This document shows, in pieces, positions 36,869 to 43,950 of a stretch of DNA of 64,000 bases (position 1 is the stretch's first letter; each line of letters opens with the position of its first letter). A program made the position numbers and the translations under genes. The stretch lies in NCBI GenBank assembly GCA_001487125.1, contig LN913013.1, positions 1,054,001-1,118,000 on the forward strand, written 5' to 3'. The notes under the pieces were generated by a model, which worked only from the letters and a program-made list of their open reading frames with translations, made no database searches and was not told the DNA's origin. Source of the DNA: Gabonibacter massiliensis (lineage in GTDB: Bacteria > Bacteroidota > Bacteroidia > Bacteroidales > Marinifilaceae).

Positions 36869-37839
36869 ATCATTAAAGAGTCGTCAATTATTTTCGTGAA
36901 TATATCCCGTATGGAACCGCCCATAGCACGGACCATCTTGGGAATGAAGCTATTGGAGGTCATACCCGGAGTGGTGTTTACCTCTAACATAAAAATCTCG
37001 TTATCCCGCACGATATAATCGACACGAATAATTCCCCTGCAACGCAGGATGTCGTAGACAGCGGAAGATAAGCTTTTTATCCGGTCCGTCAACTCGTCGG
37101 GTATCGGAGCGGGAATGATCTCATCGGCCATTTTGGGGTCGTATTTCGCCTCAAAATCGAAAAATTCCTTTTTAGAAATGACCTCTGCAATAGGCATCAC
37201 CAACTCCATGTCCCTACCCTTCACCACGCCACAGGTAAACTCCGTACCGTCGATAAAGCTTTCGACCAACACCTCATGGCAATGCTCAAAAGCTTTTTTT
37301 AAAGCAGCTTCCATCTCTCCGATCTCTTTTACCTTGGATATACCGAAACTGGAACCGTCGGCATTGGGTTTTACAAAACAGGGAAGACCGACTTCCTCAA
37401 TAATCTCTTCTACCTCATACTCCATTTTCTGGGTCAGCAATACCGAATTAGCCACGTTTACCCCAAAACTTTTCAAATAGGTGTTACAGGTATGCTTGTC
37501 GAAAGTCAACGCGGAGCAAAGCGTATCGCATCCCCCGTAAGGGACCCCCATCATATCCAAATACCCTTGCAGCATGCCGTTTTCACCGGGATTTCCGTGT
37601 ATCGTTATATAAGCAAAATCAAAAATTACTTTTTCTCCGTCCTTCGTGAAAGAGAAATCATTCTTATCCACGGGACAATTCTTCTCCCCGATCACCACAT
37701 GCCAATCCCGCCCTTTCAACAACATCAAATATTTATTGTACCGGGTTTCATCGATCATTTCGTAAACATAACTTCCAGACTTTATCGAAACCACGTACTC
37801 GGAGGAGTTCCCTCCTGCTATTACCACAACATTTTTCAT
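36862..37839 (-). CDS. ddl: D-alanine--D-alanine ligase
   Basis: 325 residues, ATP-grasp. Joins two D-Ala for the peptidoglycan stem, directly feeding the MurF-Alr protein at 8.5 kb. Motifs: VVIAGGNSSEYVVSIKSG (N-terminal domain), IHGNPGENGMLQGYLDMMGVPYGGCD, KPNADGSSFGISKV, and the metal/ATP site EVNTTPGMTSNSFIPKM. The C-terminal 'SLMIR' is encoded by sequence resembling the adjacent repeat element. Divergent promoters separate it from the MATE gene. Confidence 0.95.
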   Translation of the reverse strand: MKNVVVIAGGNSSEYVVSIKSGSYVYEMIDETRYNKYLMLLKGRDWHVVIGEKNCPVDKNDFSFTKDGEKVIFDFAYITIHGNPGENGMLQGYLDMMGVPYGGCDTLCSALTFDKHTCNTYLKSFGVNVANSVLLTQKMEYEVEEIIEEVGLPCFVKPNADGSSFGISKVKEIGEMEAALKKAFEHCHEVLVESFIDGTEFTCGVVKGRDMELVMPIAEVISKKEFFDFEAKYDPKMADEIIPAPIPDELTDRIKSLSSAVYDILRCRGIIRVDYIVRDNEIFMLEVNTTPGMTSNSFIPKMVRAMGGSIRDIFTKIIDDSLMIR

Positions 37840-37866
37840 CCGTCAATAAATTTGTAAACTCTTCGA

Positions 37867-37900
37867 CAAAAGTATAAAAAAGAGTTAGACTTTAAGCAAA
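37867..37900 (-). promoter_or_regulatory. promoter of ddl
   Basis: TACTTTTG on the minus strand (37867-37874) with TTTG (37897-37900) upstream at a spacing of 22 bp. It overlaps the MATE promoter region back-to-back. Confidence 0.5.
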
Positions 37901-37907
37901 AGGTTTA

Positions 37908-37915
37908 TACTTTTG
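37908..37915 (+). promoter_or_regulatory. -7 element of the MATE gene
   Basis: TACTTTTG, 19 bp before the ATG at 37935. A TTAG about 19 bp upstream is only a poor -33 match. Confidence 0.5.
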
Positions 37916-37934
37916 CAACGCTAAAAAAGTAACT

Positions 37935-39350
37935 ATGGCTCACACAAACGATCTTACGAGGGGAAGCATCAGCAAAGGCATATGGAGCATGGCTATTCCT
38001 TTGATTACCGCCTCATTCGTACAGATGGCCTACAGCATGACGGATATGATCTGGCTGGGACACCTGGGCAGCGAGAGTGTGGCCGCCGTCGGGGTTGCCG
38101 GCTTTTTCACGTGGTTATGCAATGCACTCTCTTTCATCAGCAAGATCGGAGCCGAAGTCACCATCGCCCAATCTTTGGGAGCCAAACAAAAAAAACGGGC
38201 CCGGATCTATGCCAACCAAGCCTCTCAATTATCTTCCATTATCGCTTTATTCTACGCCTGCTTTATCTGGTTTGCAGCCGATCTGCTGGTGGGTGTATTC
38301 CACCTGGAGTCCGACATCTCCTCCCTATCGGTCACCTACATGCGCATCATCGTCCCCGGTATCTTTTTTACCTTCAACAACAATACCTATAGCGGGCTGT
38401 ACAACGGGCAGGGAAACAGCAAAACACCGTTGAAAATCGTGGCCACGGGTTTGTTATGCAACATCGTGCTCGACCCCCTACTGATCTACGGGTATGGTCC
38501 CCTCCCGGGAATGGGAACCGCCGGAGCCGCTATCGCTACCGTATTTTCCCAGTTTGTCGTTTTCTCCATCTTCATCCGGAATCTTTACCTGAAAGAATCC
38601 TCCATCGGAAAACTCTATTTCATCACCCGGTTAAGAATCCGTTTTATCAAACGAATTGCCCTATTGGGACTACCGGTCTGCATGCAGAGCGGACTTTTCG
38701 CCATGTTCTCGCTCACGTTAGCCACCGTGGCCGCCCAATGGGGACATATCGGGGTCGCCGTACAAAGCGTGGGAGCCCAGATCGAAGCGGTTACCTGGAT
38801 GACCGCCGCCGGATTCTCCACGGCCCTTGCCGCTTTTGTCGGACAAAACTACGGGGCACGCGACTACACCCGGATCAAACAAGGGTATCATTATACCCTT
38901 AAATTAGCCGTCAGTATCGCTTTCTTCGCCGGAGCCGCCTTTTTATTCGGCAGCAGAAGTATTTTCAGCGTATTTATCAACGATCCCGCCACCTTAGATG
39001 CCGGAAGCGACTACCTGAAGATTTTGGCCATCTCGCAAATATTCTCCGCGATCGAGACCGTCACGGCCGGAGCATTCAACGGGTGCGGCCGCACTACTCC
39101 TCCGGCTATCGTGGGTATTCTCCTCACGGGAGCCCGGATTCCCATGGCCTATTACCTCATCACCCTCCCCGCTTTGGGACTGAACGGTATCTGGTGGAGT
39201 ATCTCTTTTTCCAGCGTGCTGAAAGGCGTCGTATTAGCCGTCTGGTATCACTCATTCCAAAAGAATTTACCCCGTATCCGCTTCCATTCCATCGGTATCC
39301 TCGGACGCATGCAAGCCGTTGCCACCCGTCTCTGGCAACAATTCAATTGA
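37935..39350 (+). CDS. MATE-family multidrug/organic-cation exporter
   Basis: 471 residues and 12 predicted membrane helices in two pseudo-symmetric halves. N-terminal SKGIWSMAIPLITASFVQMAYSMTDMIWLGHLGSESVAAVG is the MATE signature. FVGQNYGARDYTRIKQGY in the second half corresponds to the paired loop. Members export cationic drugs, dyes or metabolites using Na+ or H+. The substrate cannot be told from sequence. It is monocistronic with its own promoter and has a codon use similar to its neighbours. Confidence 0.92.
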   Translation: MAHTNDLTRGSISKGIWSMAIPLITASFVQMAYSMTDMIWLGHLGSESVAAVGVAGFFTWLCNALSFISKIGAEVTIAQSLGAKQKKRARIYANQASQLSSIIALFYACFIWFAADLLVGVFHLESDISSLSVTYMRIIVPGIFFTFNNNTYSGLYNGQGNSKTPLKIVATGLLCNIVLDPLLIYGYGPLPGMGTAGAAIATVFSQFVVFSIFIRNLYLKESSIGKLYFITRLRIRFIKRIALLGLPVCMQSGLFAMFSLTLATVAAQWGHIGVAVQSVGAQIEAVTWMTAAGFSTALAAFVGQNYGARDYTRIKQGYHYTLKLAVSIAFFAGAAFLFGSRSIFSVFINDPATLDAGSDYLKILAISQIFSAIETVTAGAFNGCGRTTPPAIVGILLTGARIPMAYYLITLPALGLNGIWWSISFSSVLKGVVLAVWYHSFQKNLPRIRFHSIGILGRMQAVATRLWQQFN

Positions 39351-39569
39351 AATCCTCCCTTGACAGCATTTCCAGAATAACGACCGACTTCTTTCAATTT
39401 AACGAAAAGAGAAAAATAGATTCTAAAACAGACGAATAAAACGACTAATTCATACGGTTTCCATCCCTATACTTTTTTTTCAAAATCCCTGTCCCGAGTA
39501 AGAAATAATATATCCGACCAAGATATCTCTATTATTACAGAAAAAATTCTGTAATTTTTCGGTATAAAG
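39351..39569. other. intergenic region between the MATE gene and mdh
   Basis: About 310 bp in total before mdh. I see AT-rich sequence without a gene, octamer array or strong hairpin; the mdh promoter occupies the end (39571-39601). Confidence 0.5.
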
Positions 39570-39570
39570 A

Positions 39571-39601
39571 TTGTTGATGTAAAAAATAAGGTATACATTT
39601 G
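39571..39601 (+). promoter_or_regulatory. promoter of mdh
   Basis: TTG (39571-39573), a 20-bp spacer, then TACATTTG (39594-39601), matching the Bacteroidota consensus. It leaves a leader of about 55 nt. Confidence 0.65.
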
Positions 39602-39663
39602 GGTCGGCATTAAAGCTGACACTAAATAAAACAGGATAGTATAACAATAAAAAAATTGCAAAA

Positions 39664-40602
39664 ATGAAAGTTACAGTTGTAGGAGCAGGAAATGTTGGTG
39701 CTACTTGCGCCAATTGCATCGCCGAAAAAGACATCGTCGGCGAAGTGGTTCTTTTGGACATCAAAGAAGGTGTTTCAGAAGGAAAATCTTTGGATATGTG
39801 GCAAACCGCTCCGATTAATCTTTATGACACCCGTATCAAGGGAGTTACCAACGATTACGAAGCAACCAACAATTCGGATGTAGTAGTCATCACTTCCGGT
39901 CTTCCCCGCAAACCGGGTATGAGCCGCGACGACTTGATCTCAACCAACGCCGGTATCGTAAAATCAGTAACCGAAAATATCATCAAGCACTCACCGAAAG
40001 CCATCATTATCATCGTTTCCAACCCGTTGGACGTGATGTGTTATTGCGCTTACCTGACTGCCAAAATCGACTCTTCCAGGGTATTCGGTATGGCCGGTAT
40101 TTTAGACACGGCCCGTTACAGGGCTTTCTTAGCCGAAGCGTTGAATGTTTCTCCGAAAGACATTCAGGCCTTGTTGATGGGTGGTCACGGCGACACCATG
40201 GTTCCGCTTCCCCGTTACACAACTGTCGGCGGTATCCCCGTTACCGAATTGATTGAAAAAGAGAAGTTGGATGCCATCATCGAAAGAACAAAAGTGGGCG
40301 GTGGCGAACTGGTAAAACTGATGGGAACTTCCGCCTGGTATGCCCCGGGTGCCGCTGCAGCTCAAATGGTCGAAGCCATCATCCGCAACCAAAGACGGGT
40401 ATTCCCTGTTTGTGCCATGCTGAACGGTGAATACGGCATGAAAAACATCTATTTGGGTGTTCCGGTCATCTTGGGTAAAAACGGTATTGAAAAAATTATC
40501 GAAGTTTCCTTGAACAAAGAAGAAAAAGCTTTGTTGGAACAATCGGCTAAAGCCGTGAGATCCGTAATGGATGTTTTGGACAACATGAAAATCTTTAACT
40601 AA
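39664..40602 (+). CDS. mdh: malate dehydrogenase
   Basis: 312 residues, of the LDH-like NAD-dependent MDH type. Interconverts malate and oxaloacetate; in fermenting Bacteroidales it sits on the reductive branch to fumarate, succinate and propionate. The NAD fold starts VTVVGAGNVGATCA. The substrate Arg region is TSGLPRKPGMSRDDL, DTARYRAFLAEAL carries the catalytic Asp/Arg, and MGGHGDTMVPLPRYT the catalytic His. It has its own promoter and a strong terminator. Confidence 0.96.
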   Translation: MKVTVVGAGNVGATCANCIAEKDIVGEVVLLDIKEGVSEGKSLDMWQTAPINLYDTRIKGVTNDYEATNNSDVVVITSGLPRKPGMSRDDLISTNAGIVKSVTENIIKHSPKAIIIIVSNPLDVMCYCAYLTAKIDSSRVFGMAGILDTARYRAFLAEALNVSPKDIQALLMGGHGDTMVPLPRYTTVGGIPVTELIEKEKLDAIIERTKVGGGELVKLMGTSAWYAPGAAAAQMVEAIIRNQRRVFPVCAMLNGEYGMKNIYLGVPVILGKNGIEKIIEVSLNKEEKALLEQSAKAVRSVMDVLDNMKIFN

Positions 40603-40630
40603 CAATAATACTTCACGATCATTCTGTTAG

Positions 40631-40660
40631 AACCGTTCCGGGGTACCGGAACGGTTTTTT
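40631..40660 (+). terminator. intrinsic terminator of mdh
   Basis: Stem AACCGTTCCGG / CCGGAACGGTT with a short GGTA loop and six Ts, about 28 bp after the stop. Confidence 0.93.
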
Positions 40661-40716
40661 GTTTACACAAAACCCATTATTGATCTATAATAATGTAATA
40701 TTTCACACGAATATTG

Positions 40717-40746
40717 TTTGATATAATATTTTATCTATTATCTTTA
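40717..40746 (+). promoter_or_regulatory. possible promoter of the low-GC lipoprotein pair
   Basis: TTTG (40717-40720), an 18-bp spacer, and TATCTTTA (40739-40746), one mismatch to TAnnTTTG. It leaves a leader of about 50 nt. Confidence 0.45.
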
Positions 40747-40803
40747 CACTTAATTTGCACCAACAATGATATTATTATCACCAATGATAAAAATTCATAT
40801 ATC

Positions 40804-41940
40804 ATGAAGAAAATCAATTCAATCAAACTGTTTGCATTATTATTTACAATTGGATTATTCCATTGCTGTACAATAAAAGAAGAAGGAATTGCCAACGCGA
40901 CACCCTCTCCATCAGAAATGAAAATAACAAATGGGATATTAATTTTACCTAATCATAAAGTATTAACTTCAATTCTTAATGATAAGATAGAAATATCCAC
41001 AAATAGTTTTGTAACTAAATTTACTTCTCAACAAAATCTATTGGACGAAATTATTGCAGCCGAACGTAAACAAATGGATTATTTAGATCAACTAAGCGGA
41101 AAAGCGTTGGAACAAGCTCCGAAACATAGTAACACTTATAATGAAGCACTAAGAAAAGGGGTTATAAGAAAAGTATTCTATACCGATGGATCATCTTCCT
41201 ACGATCTTAACCTTGCTGCTCCATATTATGCAAAAGTAGTCAATAATGAAGGCTTCTTTGCCGTCAATGACACCATATTCCAAGTCACAGCAAATCAATT
41301 CAAAATATGGTTTCAAGGTGATATCCAAAACACCAAACTCCTATCTGAATGCAAAATCTCTGATCCTAAAAAAAACATTCTCGTATATGATTATACTTCA
41401 AAACCACAAGCTCGTACAATATCTTTCCCTGCATCTCCACCCAATATTACATCTGGACTATCAATCATAAAAGACAATAAACGATATTCTTTTGTTTATT
41501 ATGACAAAATGGCCTTAGCTCTTCCAGACAACTATATTAGAGAACTGTACATGCGTGCCATTGGACAAGAAAAAATCAATGGAACAAATTCTTATAATTT
41601 TAAATCGTTTGCTTTCAAAATAGGCATAAAGTTAACAACTGAGACAAATGGTGTTAGAAGTAATGAAATCATTCTATACTCGTTCAATACAGGGTCAAAT
41701 GTATGGTTTACCATCTACCCGTCTTATAATTTATTTTTAGACGGAAAGAATCCCGTAACAACAAATGAACCGTATACATATGTTTTAACCGCCTATCCAT
41801 ATTTAGAGTTAACTGATCCAGTAGCTTTTAGCATGCTTGGTTTCACAAGATCTTCCATTTCGGACGTTTTTTTCAGAAATATTGAACGTGGAACCACTTC
41901 AACTTATGAAGTTAAAGACTTTACAGAAATACCTAATTAA
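40804..41940 (+). CDS. uncharacterised lipoprotein, low-GC
   Basis: 378 residues from ATG 40804, with a lipoprotein signal peptide (LLFTIGLFHCC, Cys17 or Cys18). I do not recognise a family. The mature part starts with a TPSPSE linker, then a region rich in Asn, Lys and Ile (LTSILNDKIEISTNSFVTKFTSQQNLLDEI) and a beta-rich C-terminal half. The same 'translated title' feel of a DUF4848-type Bacteroides lipoprotein is possible, but I cannot confirm it. Base composition is clearly more AT-rich than the flanking genes and codons favour A/T endings, so recent acquisition is likely. The next gene, a Kelch-type lipoprotein, starts 2 bp after the stop. Confidence 0.75.
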   Translation: MKKINSIKLFALLFTIGLFHCCTIKEEGIANATPSPSEMKITNGILILPNHKVLTSILNDKIEISTNSFVTKFTSQQNLLDEIIAAERKQMDYLDQLSGKALEQAPKHSNTYNEALRKGVIRKVFYTDGSSSYDLNLAAPYYAKVVNNEGFFAVNDTIFQVTANQFKIWFQGDIQNTKLLSECKISDPKKNILVYDYTSKPQARTISFPASPPNITSGLSIIKDNKRYSFVYYDKMALALPDNYIRELYMRAIGQEKINGTNSYNFKSFAFKIGIKLTTETNGVRSNEIILYSFNTGSNVWFTIYPSYNLFLDGKNPVTTNEPYTYVLTAYPYLELTDPVAFSMLGFTRSSISDVFFRNIERGTTSTYEVKDFTEIPN

Positions 41941-41942
41941 TC

Positions 41943-42953
41943 ATGCCTCAATATTTTTTTCACATGTTTTTCTTCCTCTTTCTTATCGCATGCGATAAAG
42001 AAGAGATAAAACCATCCGTTCCCCAGGGAAACTGGGAAAAAGGAAGAGCGCCCTCGATAGAAGCAAGGAACGAACCTGTTATCTTCACCGTAAACGAGGA
42101 GATTTGCCTGGGATTAGGACATTATAATGCCCTTTGGCCACAACACTTCAATCAATTCGTAAATTTCGATCTGAAGTCGGGCTGGAACCCCAACAAACAC
42201 CTTCCGCCTTTTCCCGGTAAAGGCAGAGGAGGAGCTGTTGCCTTTACCATCGGGCATAAAGCCTACGTGGGTTTAGGCTATACTTTTTACTCGACAGACG
42301 ATCCTTCAGCAGGATATTTTACGGATTTTTGGGTATACGACAGTCAGGAAAAGACCTGGACACGGTTGCCCTATGATTTTCCGGGAGTTCCCCGCCAACA
42401 GGCAGTCGCCTTTAGCCTGAACGGGAAGGGGTACGTGGGGAGCGGACTGTCGGCAGAGCGTAAAATCTTGGGAGATTTTTACGAATTCGATCCCCCAACG
42501 GGCTGGAAACGTATTGCCGATATCGACGAAAGACGTTACGGAGCCACCGCATTCGTTGCCAACGGAACGGCATACGTCTGCCTCGGAAAAACAGAGAACG
42601 GTTATATCCGTCATGTAACTAAATTCATTCCGGAAACCAAAACCTGGAAAGGCATTTTCACGACGGTTGCCACGGAAGAAGGCCCGATGTGCATAAACGC
42701 CGCCTCTTTCGTCATCCGGCAAAACGGCACCGACTATCCCTATATCGCGGGAGGGGCAAAAACCGATACTCCGACCGAATACAAACCGTTATCCGACTGC
42801 TGGGGCTTAGATCCCAAAATAGAAACTTGGGTAAAGGTCGCCTCATTTCCGCATCCTGTCAGTAAAGGGATAGGGTTTACCAAAGAAGGAATAGGATTTA
42901 TTCTATCCTTGGAGGAAGACTCCATGCAAACTTGGGAATTTGTCACCCACTAA
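41943..42953 (+). CDS. Kelch-like beta-propeller lipoprotein
   Basis: 336 residues with a lipobox FLFLIAC (Cys17). The mature protein consists of Kelch-type blades: GGAVAFTIGHKAYVGLGY, QAVAFSLNGKGYVGSGL, GATAFVANGTAYVCLGK and W-x-P/W-x-R pairs between them (TWTRLPYDF, GWKRIADI, TWVKVASFP). Five or six blades are visible, suggesting a propeller. Such surface or periplasmic propellers usually bind partners; no catalytic motif is seen. It is coupled to the low-GC lipoprotein by a 2-bp gap but its own base composition is close to the rest of the window, so the pair may be a mosaic. Confidence 0.85.
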   Translation: MPQYFFHMFFFLFLIACDKEEIKPSVPQGNWEKGRAPSIEARNEPVIFTVNEEICLGLGHYNALWPQHFNQFVNFDLKSGWNPNKHLPPFPGKGRGGAVAFTIGHKAYVGLGYTFYSTDDPSAGYFTDFWVYDSQEKTWTRLPYDFPGVPRQQAVAFSLNGKGYVGSGLSAERKILGDFYEFDPPTGWKRIADIDERRYGATAFVANGTAYVCLGKTENGYIRHVTKFIPETKTWKGIFTTVATEEGPMCINAASFVIRQNGTDYPYIAGGAKTDTPTEYKPLSDCWGLDPKIETWVKVASFPHPVSKGIGFTKEGIGFILSLEEDSMQTWEFVTH

Positions 42954-43406
42954 ATTAAATCCGACAATTCCATCTTCGATTTCCGGGTACTCCTCCGTTT
43001 TCGTGTCCGGAAATCTATTTCAAAGCCGATATCACGACCACTCATAACGCTAAGGAAATGAAAAAAGAACCGTATCAAACCGCAAAAGATAAAACACCAC
43101 AAACTATTCCAAGGATACCTTACCGAAATCATTGCCGCTCTTTTCTTCCCGTACATCATCCGGGAAAATACGAAATACGACAGAATAAACTCGGATATTA
43201 CTTTATCAGGACAAGACAAAGCGAAGTAGATTCATTACCGTAAGGCAGATAACGGTCATAACGATACGAATTTCACCCTATTTTTTACAACCGTTCTAAT
43301 TACTATTATTTTACGAATCCGGGAAAGTCAATTATCCTCTTTTATCTTCATAACTATTTCTTTTTGAAATTAACATCTTGATTTTTCGGATTTCGCCGAA
43401 AATGTT
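42954..43406. other. intergenic region with a possible decayed short ORF
   Basis: About 460 bp. A short frame begins ATG AAA AAA at 43058, and shifting by one base after the A6 tract gives a more protein-like reading (LFQGYLTEIIAALFFPYI) up to a TAG near 43230. This could be a frameshifted remnant, but there is no family match I can name and the evidence is weak. The rest is featureless. Confidence 0.3.
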
Positions 43407-43414
43407 TATGTTTG
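43407..43414 (+). promoter_or_regulatory. -7 element of the retropepsin-like gene, nearly leaderless
   Basis: TATGTTTG fits TAnnTTTG and ends 5 bp before ATG 43420. The -33 position reads TTTC. Confidence 0.4.
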
Positions 43415-43419
43415 TGTTA

Positions 43420-43854
43420 ATGAAAAGATATGAAGTAAAAGTACCGATAGAGGTGGTAGAATTGGAAGAGAACAGCTTTCATATCATCACCGTGTTGCAG
43501 ATCGGCAGTTTAGAGGGAGATTTTATTATTGATACAGGTGCTTCCGTCTCGGTTATAGACAAATACACCCCTTTCAATTACGAACCGGTAGAAGATGCTT
43601 CGGAAATAAATTCCGGAGGAGTAAACGGAGAAATCAACGAGGTTCAGTTGGTAAACATTGCCGCATTGCAAATCGGCGATCATACCCTTGAAAATGTTCA
43701 TATGGCCCTGATAGACCTGCAATACGTGAATTCTTTATACGAAAAACACCTCCAGCGAAGAGTTGCCGGGCTATTAGGTTGCGATTTTTGTGTGAAATAC
43801 AATGCGGTCATCGATTATGAAAATAAGGTATTAACATTAAAAGTATCTGTCTAA
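43420..43854 (+). CDS. retropepsin-like aspartic protease-fold protein
   Basis: 144 residues from ATG 43420. A single retroviral-type aspartyl protease domain: FIIDTGASVSVIDK contains the active-site DTGAS, and VAGLLGCDFCVKYNAVIDYENKVL matches the C-terminal 'iLGmdfL......idy....l.l' of clan AA. One DTG motif means it would need to dimerise to be active. There is no signal peptide, so it is probably cytoplasmic. The in-frame start codons further upstream (TTG 43378 and several ATGs) lie in or before the -7 element, so 43420 is preferred. Its substrate is unknown. Confidence 0.82.
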   Translation: MKRYEVKVPIEVVELEENSFHIITVLQIGSLEGDFIIDTGASVSVIDKYTPFNYEPVEDASEINSGGVNGEINEVQLVNIAALQIGDHTLENVHMALIDLQYVNSLYEKHLQRRVAGLLGCDFCVKYNAVIDYENKVLTLKVSV

Positions 43855-43881
43855 GTGTGCCGATATTTAAAAAAAATGTTA

Positions 43882-43889
43882 TACTTTTG
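43882..43889 (+). promoter_or_regulatory. -7 element of secDF
   Basis: TACTTTTG, 61 bp before the secDF ATG. The -33 box is poor. Confidence 0.5.
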
Positions 43890-43950
43890 CGCACTAAATA
43901 ACAGTTAAAAGAATTATTGGAGCTTAAGTAATTATAAAATTATTAAACAA

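Noticed and set aside
43058-43243. 61-codon ORF in the gap after the Kelch gene
   Set aside because: The translation is low in hydrophobic core residues and the neighbouring frame looks more protein-like, so it is at best a decayed remnant.
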